A stretch of DNA of 64,000 nucleotides from assembly GCA_024640765.1 (NCBI GenBank), contig JAHEEK010000004.1, forward strand, positions 62,001 through 126,000, written 5' to 3'. The DNA is from Nereida sp024640765. GTDB lineage: Bacteria > Pseudomonadota > Alphaproteobacteria > Rhodobacterales > Rhodobacteraceae. Made by a program: the position numbers and the translations under genes. Position 1 is the stretch's first letter. Each line of letters begins with the position of its first letter. Below, piece by piece: positions 1 to 8,578 of the stretch. The notes under the pieces are model-generated. The model searched no databases, had not been told where the DNA came from, and saw only the letters and a program-made list of their open reading frames with translations.

Positions 1-992
1 GTAAATGCCAGATACCGCCTATCAAACAAATTTTGCTCTGACCCAATCGCCATAGTCAAAAGGGCGACCGTGGGAATGATTACACCGGAAAGAACAGGCA
101 GCGCACAGAATGCCGTAGCAGCCACATTCGCGCCCCCGCTTAGGGGAATGCGGGCAAGGCGTTGGCTCACGCGGGCGCTGTCGTATCTGGCAGCGCCCCG
201 GCTGGTACGCTCAAGAATTGCCAAGAACAGCGCAATGACCAAAAGCCCAAGCGCAAGCTGTGCAGCCGCCGCACGGTCCGCCAACGTGAACCAGCTTGTG
301 TAGATGCCCGTAGCAAATGTTTGCACACCAAAATAACTGACAGTGCCAAAATCAGCGATTGTCTCCATGGCCGCGAGAAGCACGCCAGAGGCAATCGCAG
401 GTCGCGCCATTGGAATGCATACAGTGCGAAAGGCGTTCCAAGGGCTGCGGCCCAACGCGCGTGCGGCATGAAATGTTGTCGCCCCCTGCCCCAAAAAAGC
501 AGCGCGCCCGAGCAGGTAGACATAAGGGTAGAGCACCAGCGTCAACATCACCGTTGCCCCACCTAAACTGCGGATTTCGGGAAACCAGTAATCGCGTGGG
601 CCAAGGCCTGATACGGCGCGCAAGGTGGATTGAACAATGCCAGGATGGTCCAGAAGATGCGTGTAGGCATAAGCCAAGACATAGGCCGGAAACGCCAAGG
701 GCAGGACCAATCCAATCTCGAAAATGCGTCTGCCGCGGAATTCGGTCATGCTAACAAGCCACGCAGTGCCAGTTCCCAAAACGAATGTGAAAAAACCAAC
801 CAAAGATACTAACCACAGGGTGGTGCCAGCGTAATTCAACAAAACTGTATCAAAAAGGGCGGCAAGCGTGTCCGTCGATCCCGAAAACGCAGCCACAAGC
901 ACACCCAGATGTGGCAGCGCAAAAAACACCCCAAGGGTCAGCGCCAAGCCGGTTAGGATTTTCTCGCCAGCTGATTTTGGCCGCTTTGCCAT
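1..992 (-). CDS. iron(III) ABC transporter permease (FbpB/AfuB type), 3' end beyond window
   Basis: The minus strand is open from an ATG at 992 to the window edge (about 330 codons) with no stop, so the C-terminus is missing. The product is a polytopic inner-membrane permease. It opens with a hydrophobic helix (LTGLALTLGVFFALPHLGV), then shows the family-typical stretches LPLAFPAYVLAYAYTHLLDH and RDYWFPEIRSLGGATVML. An EAA-type coupling loop (ARALGRSPWNAFRTVCIPMA) contacts the ATPase. The following METIADFGTVSYFGVQTF segment is characteristic of FbpB/AfuB-like ferric iron permeases, which have two fused permease halves. The binding protein and ATPase are not visible here. Substrate assignment is by family only; thiamine or putrescine permeases are less likely alternatives. 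Confidence 0.85.
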   Translation of the reverse strand, partial: MAKRPKSAGEKILTGLALTLGVFFALPHLGVLVAAFSGSTDTLAALFDTVLLNYAGTTLWLVSLVGFFTFVLGTGTAWLVSMTEFRGRRIFEIGLVLPLAFPAYVLAYAYTHLLDHPGIVQSTLRAVSGLGPRDYWFPEIRSLGGATVMLTLVLYPYVYLLGRAAFLGQGATTFHAARALGRSPWNAFRTVCIPMARPAIASGVLLAAMETIADFGTVSYFGVQTFATGIYTSWFTLADRAAAAQLALGLLVIALFLAILERTSRGAARYDSARVSQRLARIPLSGGANVAATAFCALPVLSGVIIPTVALLTMAIGSEQNLFDRRYLAF

Positions 993-1103
993 AGAGCGTT
1001 CCCTCAACACTGTTGTTCAGTGCGGGATGCCTATTCAGATTAAAATAGTCAAGTAAAGAGCGTACGCTTAGCCCGACAAACAAGCGACCAAGCTTCCCAA
1101 ATC

Positions 1104-1793
1104 TTAGCCCAGTGCGTATCCTGTCCCGCGCACAGTGCGCAACGGATCATTTCCGCCGTGGGTACAAAGCGATTTGCGCAAGCGTCCCACATGTACATCA
1201 ACTGTCCGCGTATCCACATAGATATCGCGCCCCCAGACACGGTCCAAAAGCTGATCGCGCGACCACACCCTGCCCGGTTTTTCAATGAACGTGGCAAGCA
1301 AGCGAAACTCGGTCGGGCCCAGCTTAATGTCGCTGCCATCACGGGTCACTTTGTGGGTTTCACTGTCCAGAATAATGTCATCAAAACGCAACGTCTGACC
1401 AACAGTTGACGGGCGGACACGGCGCAATTGAGTGCGCACCCGCGCCATCAGCTCCACCACCGAATACGGCTTGACCATGTAATCATCCATACCTGTTTCA
1501 AGGCCGCGCACTTTGTCGACCTCCTCAGAGCGGGCAGATAACATGATGATCGGCGTGCCAACTGTATCAGGCCGCGCCTTAAGGCGGCGGCATACTTCGA
1601 TGCCACTGACGGCCGGTAGCATCCAATCGAGCAAGATGATGTCTGGCGCCTGCTCATCCACGGCCAACATTGCATCTTCGCCTGTTTCCGCAGTCACGAC
1701 CCGAAAGCCCTCAGCCTCAAGATTATAAATCAGCACTTCGCGTTGTGCCATCTCGTCCTCAACCACCAATACAACCGGCTGATCAACTGACAT
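1104..1793 (-). CDS. phoB: PhoB, phosphate regulon response regulator
   Basis: This 229-aa OmpR/PhoB-family regulator is phosphorylated by PhoR and activates Pho-box promoters when phosphate is low. The receiver domain (about 7-120) shows the acidic pair in VVEDE, the phospho-acceptor Asp near residue 56 (IILLDWMLP) and the conserved Lys in DDYMVKPYS. The C-terminal winged helix (about 130-229) has LGPTEFRLLATF and RTVDVHVGRLRKSL. It is the last gene of the phoR-pst cluster, 6 bp after phoU, the usual place in alphaproteobacteria. It probably regulates its own operon through the Pho box at 7419-7447. Confidence 0.96.
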   Translation of the reverse strand: MSVDQPVVLVVEDEMAQREVLIYNLEAEGFRVVTAETGEDAMLAVDEQAPDIILLDWMLPAVSGIEVCRRLKARPDTVGTPIIMLSARSEEVDKVRGLETGMDDYMVKPYSVVELMARVRTQLRRVRPSTVGQTLRFDDIILDSETHKVTRDGSDIKLGPTEFRLLATFIEKPGRVWSRDQLLDRVWGRDIYVDTRTVDVHVGRLRKSLCTHGGNDPLRTVRGTGYALG

Positions 1794-1799
1794 GTTTCT

Positions 1800-2522
1800 T
1801 TAGTCCTCGGTCACAGAGGCAGGATCGTAGGGATCACCGGCCACTTTGGGGCGCTCATCATCAGGCATTTCGCCCGTGACTTGATAGATCACTTGCTCGC
1901 AAATCGATGTCACATGGTCGCCCATGCGTTCGACATTTTTGGCGATGAACTGCAAATGCATACAGCTTGTGATGTTGCGCGGATCTTCCATCATGTAGGT
2001 CAGAAAATTGCGGAAAAGACTGTTATACATCTGATCCACATCTTCGTCGCGCAGGATCACCGCTTGGGCCAATGCGGCGTCTTGGCGTACGTAAGCATCA
2101 AGTGCCTCGCGCAACATCACCTCAACTTCGCGGGCCATCCGGCGCACCGATGCGGGCGCGCCATTCACGGCCTGTACTTCGGCCAAAACCGCTGTGCGCT
2201 TGGCCATATTTTTGGTGTAATCGCCGATGCGTTCAAGCGCACCGCTGATTTTGATCACAGACAGAACCGTGCGCAAATCGCGGCCCATGGGGGCACGCAA
2301 CGCGATAAGGCGCGCAGCCTCATCGTTGATTTTCTCTTCCAGCTCATCAATCCGTTTATCTGCAGCGCGCACTTCGGCGGCCAATTCCAGATCACGGGTT
2401 TCAAGCGCCTGCGCACTTTTCAGGATGCTGTCTTCGACCAGCCCCCCCATCTTCATGATCGCAACCATGACCCCTTCAAGATCACGATCATATGCAGAAA
2501 CGATATGTTGTTGGTCACTCAT
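1800..2522 (-). CDS. phoU: PhoU, phosphate signalling regulator
   Basis: PhoU is a cytoplasmic helical protein that links the state of the Pst transporter to PhoR and keeps PhoR inactive when phosphate is plentiful. The 240-aa product starting MSDQQHIVSAYDRDLEGV has the normal length and the two PhoU helical repeats; metal-cluster type motifs are visible in ERIGDYTKNMAKR and in VERMGDHVTSICE. The ATG at 2522 is chosen because it gives the canonical start, although the frame is open a little further upstream into pstB. It lies 4 bp after pstB and 6 bp before phoB, consistent with one transcript. Confidence 0.96.
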   Translation of the reverse strand: MSDQQHIVSAYDRDLEGVMVAIMKMGGLVEDSILKSAQALETRDLELAAEVRAADKRIDELEEKINDEAARLIALRAPMGRDLRTVLSVIKISGALERIGDYTKNMAKRTAVLAEVQAVNGAPASVRRMAREVEVMLREALDAYVRQDAALAQAVILRDEDVDQMYNSLFRNFLTYMMEDPRNITSCMHLQFIAKNVERMGDHVTSICEQVIYQVTGEMPDDERPKVAGDPYDPASVTED

Positions 2523-2526
2523 ACGC

Positions 2527-3321
2527 TTATCCAATCCGTCCAGTGATGTAGCTTTCGGTGCGGCTGTCTTGTGGGTTGGTGAAAATCTGACTGGTGTCGC
2601 CAAACTCAACCAGATTGCCCAAGTGGAAGAAGGCAGTGCGCTGGCTGACCCGCGCTGCTTGCTGCATCGAGTGCGTGACGATCACAAGCGAATAGCTTTG
2701 ACGCAGCTCGTCAATCAACTCTTCCACTTGCGCAGTAGCGATGGGGTCAAGCGCAGAGCACGGCTCATCCATCAACAGCACCTCAGGCTCGGTTGCGACA
2801 GCACGCGCAATGCACAAGCGTTGTTGCTGACCGCCAGAAAGACCCGTGCCCGGTGCATGAAGGCGGTCTTTAACCTCGTCCCAAATCGCACCACGGCGCA
2901 GCGCTTTTTCGACGATCACGTCCAGATCAGCTTTGGATTTGGCCAGCCCGTGCACTTTGGGACCGTAAGCCACGTTATCGTAAATTGATTTCGGGAACGG
3001 GTTCGGCTTTTGGAAAACCATACCGACTTTCGCACGCAGCTGAACGGGATCAACGGCGCTGTCGTAAATGTCATCGCCGTCTATTTTGATGGTCCCTTCA
3101 ACGCGGCAAATATCGATGGTGTCATTCATCCGGTTCAAACACCGCAGGAACGTAGATTTGCCACAACCGGAAGGGCCGATGAAGGCCGTCACAGTCTTGT
3201 CTGCAATCTCAACATTTACGTCTTTGATGGCCTGGTTGTCGCCATAGTAGACCTGCACATTGCTGGCGGAAATCTTGGTATCTTGGTCCACGGGCACCTC
3301 CATATATCTTAGATCGTCCAT
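2527..3321 (-). CDS. pstB: PstB, phosphate ABC transporter ATPase
   Basis: This is the ATPase of the high-affinity phosphate importer PstSCAB. The 264-aa protein has Walker A GPSGCGKST (about 49-57), the Q-loop region MVFQKPNPFPKSIYDNVAYG typical of PstB, signature LSGGQQQR, Walker B VLLMDEP and the switch histidine in VIVTHSMQQ. The ATG at 3321 is preferred over an in-frame TTG at 3345 that would overlap pstA; it has an AGAAGG-like ribosome site upstream. It is translated within the pstS-C-A-B-phoU-phoB cluster. Confidence 0.97.
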   Translation of the reverse strand: MDDLRYMEVPVDQDTKISASNVQVYYGDNQAIKDVNVEIADKTVTAFIGPSGCGKSTFLRCLNRMNDTIDICRVEGTIKIDGDDIYDSAVDPVQLRAKVGMVFQKPNPFPKSIYDNVAYGPKVHGLAKSKADLDVIVEKALRRGAIWDEVKDRLHAPGTGLSGGQQQRLCIARAVATEPEVLLMDEPCSALDPIATAQVEELIDELRQSYSLVIVTHSMQQAARVSQRTAFFHLGNLVEFGDTSQIFTNPQDSRTESYITGRIG

Positions 3322-3338
3322 TGTTCTTACCCTTCTAC

Positions 3339-4709
3339 CTACCAACGGCGCTCAAAGCGACGACGAAGTAAAATTGCGATGATGTTCATGGTCATAAGGA
3401 AGACCAACAAAATGATGATGCCACCCCATGCGCGCTCGTAGAATGCAGGGTCGGCGCGCTTGGCCCACTCAAAAATCTGGGCAGGCATGGCCGAGTTAGG
3501 GTCTGTGAAGCCTGACAACACACTGTCGGGGTAGTTTGACGCGATATAGCCGACCATGCCGATCAACAGCAGCGGTGCAGTCTCACCAAGTGCTTGGGCA
3601 AGGCCAATAATAGTGCCTGTCAAAATCCCAGGGGCTGCAAGAGGCAACACATGATGGAAAACAGTCTGCATTTTTGACGCCCCAACCCCAAGTGCCGCAT
3701 CCCGAATTGAGGGCGGAACCGCCTTTAGGGCCGCGCGGGTGGAAATGATGATCGTCGGCAATGTCATCAGCGTCAGCACGAGGCCACCAACCAACGGGGC
3801 ACTTGCTTTCATTGCTGCAATGCCAAGATAGCCGCCACAAAACTGAATAAAGAACGCAAGACCCAAGATCCCGAACACGATCGAAGGCACCGCCGCGAGG
3901 TTAGAAATGTTCACCTCGATCAAATCAGTCAGGCGGTTTTTCGGCGCGAATTCTTCAAGATAAATCGATGCGGCAACGCCAATGGGAAGTGCCAAAAACA
4001 GCACAACCAACATCATAAAGAGCGAGCCTAACATCGACACGCCAAGCCCCGCCTGTTCGGGGCGGCTTTCTGATGCGTCTGCGCCGAAAATGAAACTTGG
4101 GTTGAACTTTTTGCGTACAACATTCGCCTCAACCATCTGATCGACCAGATCAAGGTGTTCAGCAGACAGGTTCTTATCGCGGGCCAAATCTTCACGGGTC
4201 ACGCGGCCTTTGATATAGCCATCGACGCGCGATGAGGCAAAGAAATCAAAAGTCACAGTCTGGCCGATTTGGTCCGTGTTCTCTATCACGTAGGCCCGCA
4301 TTTGCCCGACAGCACTTGAGGACAGAAGTTTGCGCAACTCTTTGCTTTTGGTGATTTCAGTTGTGAAGCCACCTTCCGCAATCACAGCGGACAAAGCATC
4401 GCCCAACAGCGGATTATAACCAAAAGTCGAGACCTTTTTGATATCTTCAAGGTTTCGATTGCCTTTTTTGTCCAGCTTATCTTCGCGCAACTCAACGGGT
4501 ACCGAAATGAACGTTTGGGTGAATGCACCTGTGCCGCGGCTGATGATCGTTGTCAGCAGAACCGCCAAAAACAACAGACCCAGCGTGATGGCGATGATGC
4601 CATACATCTTGAAGCGCGCCTCAGCGGCGTTTCGTTTCTTGGTCCGCGCATCAACGACGAGCAGGGATTTTTTCTCGCGCAGCGGTGCTGCGTTGCTCGC
4701 ATCGGTCAT
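3339..4709 (-). CDS. pstA: PstA, phosphate ABC transporter permease
   Basis: Second permease subunit of the phosphate importer. At 456 aa it is the long alphaproteobacterial form: a cytoplasmic N-terminus, a first membrane helix at about 34-55, a roughly 170-residue extracytoplasmic region (the DUF3333-type domain), then the ABC permease core. The core shows ALGVGASKMQTVFHHVLPLAAPG, shortened here to the EAA loop, and GLAQALGETAPLLLIGMVG. The start ATG overlaps the pstC stop (ATGA), indicating translational coupling. Confidence 0.96.
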   Translation of the reverse strand: MTDASNAAPLREKKSLLVVDARTKKRNAAEARFKMYGIIAITLGLLFLAVLLTTIISRGTGAFTQTFISVPVELREDKLDKKGNRNLEDIKKVSTFGYNPLLGDALSAVIAEGGFTTEITKSKELRKLLSSSAVGQMRAYVIENTDQIGQTVTFDFFASSRVDGYIKGRVTREDLARDKNLSAEHLDLVDQMVEANVVRKKFNPSFIFGADASESRPEQAGLGVSMLGSLFMMLVVLFLALPIGVAASIYLEEFAPKNRLTDLIEVNISNLAAVPSIVFGILGLAFFIQFCGGYLGIAAMKASAPLVGGLVLTLMTLPTIIISTRAALKAVPPSIRDAALGVGASKMQTVFHHVLPLAAPGILTGTIIGLAQALGETAPLLLIGMVGYIASNYPDSVLSGFTDPNSAMPAQIFEWAKRADPAFYERAWGGIIILLVFLMTMNIIAILLRRRFERRW

Positions 4710-6178
4710 TCGTATTGCTCCCGATATTTACGCACAATTCCCAGTGCGATGACGTTCAATCCAAGGGTGATCACAAAAAGGGTCATGGCCAATGCAAAAG
4801 CCACCAACGCCTCGGGGCTGGCGAAATCTGCGTCGCCTGTAAGCTGGGACACGATCTTGGCCGTAACAGTCGTCATTGCGTCGAACGGGTTCATCGACAG
4901 GCGCGCGGCGGCCCCTGCCCCCAAAACAACGATCATCGTCTCCCCAATGGCGCGGGACGCGGCCAACAAAATTGCACCAACAATACCGGGAAGTGCCGCA
5001 GGTATTACCACTTGGCGGATGGTCTCCGATGGCGTGGCACCCAGCCCCAACGAGCCATCTCGAAGCGCCTGGGGTACAGCGTTGATGATGTCGTCTGACA
5101 GTGAAGACACGAACGGGATCAACATGATGCCCATGACCAAACCGGCGGTCATCACAGCTGTGCCGCCTTGCATCCAGTTGACGCCCAAAAGGCCGCCGTC
5201 ACCGAACACGTTCACCAACAAAGGTCCAACTGTCAAAAGCGCAAACAAACCGTAAACGATGGTGGGAATACCGGCCAAAACCTCAAGCAAGGGTTTGGCA
5301 AAGGCGCGCACTTTGGGGGACGCGTATTCAGACAAATAAATTGCTGAAAAAAGCCCCGTTGGAACAGCAACCATCATCGCGATTAAGCTGATGTAAAGCG
5401 TGCCCCAAAGAAGAGGGAAAACACCCAATTCAGAACCACCGCCGAAACTCGGGGACCACGTGAGGCTCAGAAAAAAGTCTGTAGCGGGGTAAAGCTGGAA
5501 AAACTCGATCGTGTTGAAAATCACCGAAAAGACAATGCCAAGGGTTGTGAACACCGCCACACTAGCCGCCGTAATCAGTGTCCATCGCATGCTGCGTTCA
5601 ACGGAGTTTCGTGCGCGGTACGTGGCCGATGTCTGCATGAATCCGTAGGCCGCCCCCAAAAGCGCTACGCCAATCACCGCAATCATTCGCAGAGTTGCGC
5701 CGCCGCTTTGCATCGCCCTATAGCTTTGCGCAGCTTTCAAGATGGCCGGGTCAACATCGGCCCCAAGCGCCACGCCAACCGAACCAAGAATGCCCCGAAT
5801 ATCATCCGCACCCGTGCTCATGGCTGCTGCAGCGTCGCTGCTGAGCGCGCCTTCGACAACGGCTGTATCAAGACCGTTCGCAATCCGCTGCACATCCCCC
5901 ATCAAAAGGCCAACGGTCTGGCCTTCCGCAATCGCAGACGCCGGTATCAACTCAGCAACGGAGGATTGCACCAGAGTGGATTGTCCCAAGCCCCAAACGA
6001 CCATAAGCGCCAAAGCTGGCGCGATCGTAAGAATAGAGGCCGAAAAACCATAATAATGTGGACGCGAATGTAATGCGCGCTGGTCACCACCAACAGAAGA
6101 TAACGCTTTGCTGCGCGCCAGAATAAAAGCCAAAGCACCAAGGCCCAAAACGATCAATACAAGAACAATTCCAGACAT
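4706..6178 (-). CDS. pstC: PstC, phosphate ABC transporter permease
   Basis: First permease of the phosphate importer, 490 aa. It has the long N-terminal module of alphaproteobacterial PstC (DUF3708-like, with helices at about 1-18 and 47-66 and another near 160-175). The permease core follows from about residue 195, with the EAA-type loop LGLGATPSETIRQVVIPAAL and SRAIGETMIVVLGAGAAAR. It overlaps pstA by 4 nt. It is separated from pstS by 108 nt holding a strong hairpin (6234-6262), which may set its expression below that of pstS. Confidence 0.96.
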   Translation of the reverse strand: MSGIVLVLIVLGLGALAFILARSKALSSVGGDQRALHSRPHYYGFSASILTIAPALALMVVWGLGQSTLVQSSVAELIPASAIAEGQTVGLLMGDVQRIANGLDTAVVEGALSSDAAAAMSTGADDIRGILGSVGVALGADVDPAILKAAQSYRAMQSGGATLRMIAVIGVALLGAAYGFMQTSATYRARNSVERSMRWTLITAASVAVFTTLGIVFSVIFNTIEFFQLYPATDFFLSLTWSPSFGGGSELGVFPLLWGTLYISLIAMMVAVPTGLFSAIYLSEYASPKVRAFAKPLLEVLAGIPTIVYGLFALLTVGPLLVNVFGDGGLLGVNWMQGGTAVMTAGLVMGIMLIPFVSSLSDDIINAVPQALRDGSLGLGATPSETIRQVVIPAALPGIVGAILLAASRAIGETMIVVLGAGAAARLSMNPFDAMTTVTAKIVSQLTGDADFASPEALVAFALAMTLFVITLGLNVIALGIVRKYREQYE

Positions 6179-6233
6179 TTACAGACCTCAGTTAATGTAG
6201 ATCGCCAAATTCACTGGCGCCGTCTTTATGCAA

Positions 6234-6262
6234 CACACCGCCGAGTCACCCTCGGCGGTGTG
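6234..6262 (-). promoter_or_regulatory. 12-bp perfect hairpin between pstS and pstC
   Basis: A perfect inverted repeat: 6234-6245 reads CACACCGCCGAG and 6251-6262 is its exact complement, with a 5-nt loop. It lies in the pstS-pstC gap and would form in the mRNA. The sequence after it on the minus strand is not a clear T tract, so it looks more like an mRNA 3'-end stabiliser or partial attenuator than a full terminator. Such an element would let the binding protein be made in excess of the permease; that role is inferred. Confidence 0.7.
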
Positions 6263-6286
6263 CTATGTCTTTAACCAATCGCGCTC

Positions 6287-7321
6287 TTATGAGCCAGATG
6301 CGATGGTCTGCTCGTTTGCAATCGCTTCTTGAGTAAGAGCCAACTCTGGGTCTGAAACCAGACCGTACTCAGCCAATGGGCCATCTGGGCCAGCAACTTC
6401 GTCACTCACGAAAAACTCAGCATATTCCTTCAAGCCAGGGATCACGCCGATATGCGCTTTTTTGACGTAGAAAAACAGTGGGCGAGACACAGGGTATTCG
6501 CCTGTTGAAATGCTTTCTGTTGTTGGCGTCACACCTGACACTGTCGCCACTTGCAGCTTGTCTGTGTTGTTCTCATAGAACGCCAGACCGAATACGCCGA
6601 TGCCGTCTTTATTGGCATCAACACGAGCAAGGGTTTCTGTGTAGTCGCCATCAATGTCTGTAGACAGACCGTCTGTGCGTACTTTGATGCACGCATCTTC
6701 TGCGTCATCCTCGGACATGCCGGCGGCTTCCATCGCCTTAAGCACGCCTGTTGTTTCACAGCCAACAGCCAGAACTTTCTCTTCAAAGACTTCACGTGTG
6801 CCGTGCTTTGTGCCGGGGATGAACGCCGCAATCTGCTGTGCCGGGAACGCGGGGTTCACATCTGCCCAAGTCTGGTTCGGGTTGTCGATGATAGCGCCGT
6901 CGACGAGCACTTTTGGTGACAATGCGTTGAACCAGTCAGCGGGGGTGAATTCGAATGTCGCACCGTTAATGTCGGACGCAAATACGATACCGTCATAACC
7001 GATGCGGACTTCCATAATGTCGGTCACGCCATTGTCGGCGCAAGCTTTGATCTCTTTTTCGCGGATCGCGCGAGATGCGTTTGCAACGTCAACAGTGTTT
7101 GCGCCAACGCCTTCACAAAAACGCTTCAGGCCCGCAGATGAGCCACCAGATTCAACAACAGGTGTCGGGAAATCAAAGTTCTCACCGAAAGCTTCCGCAA
7201 CAATTGATGCGTACGGCAGAACAGTAGAAGAACCGGCCACTTGCACGTTGTCCCGCGCGAATGCAGGTGCGGAAACAGCAACGATCGCAACGGCTGATGC
7301 GGTGAGTTTAAGAAATGACAT
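6287..7321 (-). CDS. pstS: PstS, periplasmic phosphate-binding protein
   Basis: Periplasmic receptor of the Pst importer. It has a Sec signal peptide of about 22 residues ending APAFA, followed by VQVAGSSTVLPYASIVAEAF and VESGGSSAGLKRFCEG, the phosphate-binding motifs of the family. At 344 aa it is the alphaproteobacterial type. The ATG at 7321 is preceded by AAAGGAG at good spacing. A triple Pho box lies about 100-125 bp upstream, so PhoB-activated transcription is expected to start here. Confidence 0.96.
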   Translation of the reverse strand: MSFLKLTASAVAIVAVSAPAFARDNVQVAGSSTVLPYASIVAEAFGENFDFPTPVVESGGSSAGLKRFCEGVGANTVDVANASRAIREKEIKACADNGVTDIMEVRIGYDGIVFASDINGATFEFTPADWFNALSPKVLVDGAIIDNPNQTWADVNPAFPAQQIAAFIPGTKHGTREVFEEKVLAVGCETTGVLKAMEAAGMSEDDAEDACIKVRTDGLSTDIDGDYTETLARVDANKDGIGVFGLAFYENNTDKLQVATVSGVTPTTESISTGEYPVSRPLFFYVKKAHIGVIPGLKEYAEFFVSDEVAGPDGPLAEYGLVSDPELALTQEAIANEQTIASGS

Positions 7322-7418
7322 AAGGCAACTCCTTTTGGTTATGTCAGCCTCACAGGTCGGCGTATCCCTCCTGCAAGCAACTTATGGCGTCTGCCTAAGC
7401 TGGTCTCGCTAAGCTTTT

Positions 7419-7447
7419 GTGACAGGAACGTAACAGCTATGTGACAA
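7419..7447 (-). promoter_or_regulatory. Pho box (three 7-mers at 11-bp spacing) upstream of pstS
   Basis: On the plus strand three related heptamers start at 7419, 7430 and 7441: GTGACAG, GTAACAG and GTGACAA, each separated by 4 nt. Read on the minus strand they are TTGTCAC, CTGTTAC and CTGTCAC, matching the CTGTCAT direct-repeat Pho box bound by PhoB dimers. The position between phoR and pstS and the exact 11-bp phase support a PhoB site controlling pstS and the genes after it. Confidence 0.85.
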
Positions 7448-7499
7448 AATCAGAAAATGCCGGATTTTCGCGGCCAAATCGCCCGAAATTTGTGAAAAA

Positions 7500-8555
7500 T
7501 TAAGGTGCGGACGTATCAGCAGGCAAGATCGCCGTGAAACGACTGCCGATTCCCAGTTTGCTTTTGATCTCTAGGCGCCCGCGATGCCGCGTGATGATGT
7601 GTTTAACAATGGCAAGGCCAAGACCGGTCCCCCCCACCTCACGAGAGCGGTGGCTATCCACGCGGTAAAACCGCTCTGTCAGGCGCGGGATGTGCACCGG
7701 ATCAATCCCCTGCCCGTCATCTTCAATAATCAAACGCACCCCGTTGCCATGCAGCGCCACTTCATAAGCTGGCGCGGTCAAACGCACGCGCACTTCATTG
7801 CCGCTTGGGGAATAGGCAATCGCGTTTTCGGCCAGATTACGTAACACCTGAACCAACTGCCGCTCATGCCCCATCACGTGACATGGGGCGTCAGGTAGCT
7901 CAATCTTAAGGGAAATCTCACGGGCTTCCGCCAACGGCTGTAATACTTCCGCGGTGTACGACACCAGTGCGTCCAGCGCAACGCGGTCCATGGGGCGGAC
8001 TTTTTCATCAACCTCAACACGGTTCAGCGACAACAGATCATGGACAAGACGGTTCATCCGCTCGGCCTCTCGGGCCATCAAAGACAAAAAGCGGTTACGG
8101 GCGGCTTCATCATTGGCCGCAGGCCCTTGAATGGTTTCCACAAAGCCAAGGATCGATGTGATGGGCGTTTTTAACTCATGACTGACGTTTGCCACGAAAT
8201 CACTCCGCATGGCTCTGATTTCGCGCGAGGACGTAACATCCTCAAAGCTAAGCGAGACATGGGCGCGTCCCTCCACCTCAAGCGGGCTGCAGATCACTTT
8301 GAAGTGTGATGTTCGGCCTTTGACGGTGTCAGAAAACTCCGCCTCTTCCGTGGCACCGAAACCGAACGCACGCTCAACCGCATCAAGAATACTGGGACGG
8401 CGACAGGCACGGGTATAATGGCGATCAACGATGTCCTCGCCCAACACGTCGCGCATTGCTTGATTGGCCGCCACAATCGTGCGGCGCGCATCAATTACAG
8501 CGAAAGGCGTGGGGAACGCATCGGTCAGCGCGCGCATCGTGCTCAGTGCTGTCAT
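7500..8555 (-). CDS. phoR: PhoR, phosphate regulon sensor histidine kinase (no membrane segment)
   Basis: This 351-aa kinase phosphorylates PhoB. A PAS-like domain covers about 8-110. The dimerisation/phosphotransfer helix carries the His near residue 126 (FVANVSHELKTP), and the ATP-binding domain shows RNLAENAIAYSPSG (N box), IEDDGQGID (G1) and GGTGLGLAIVKHI (G2). Unlike the enterobacterial protein I see no N-terminal transmembrane helices: the protein begins MTALSTMRALTDAFPTPF and goes straight into PAS. Its gene sits just upstream of pstS with its own ATG, apart from the pst promoter. Confidence 0.93.
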   Translation of the reverse strand: MTALSTMRALTDAFPTPFAVIDARRTIVAANQAMRDVLGEDIVDRHYTRACRRPSILDAVERAFGFGATEEAEFSDTVKGRTSHFKVICSPLEVEGRAHVSLSFEDVTSSREIRAMRSDFVANVSHELKTPITSILGFVETIQGPAANDEAARNRFLSLMAREAERMNRLVHDLLSLNRVEVDEKVRPMDRVALDALVSYTAEVLQPLAEAREISLKIELPDAPCHVMGHERQLVQVLRNLAENAIAYSPSGNEVRVRLTAPAYEVALHGNGVRLIIEDDGQGIDPVHIPRLTERFYRVDSHRSREVGGTGLGLAIVKHIITRHRGRLEIKSKLGIGSRFTAILPADTSAP

Positions 8556-8578
8556 GGCCTTGCCCCCTTCGTCTTTCG

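Noticed and set aside
1055..1075. AGCGTACGCT palindrome after phoB as a terminator
   Set aside because: Self-complementary with no loop and no T tract; too weak to call.
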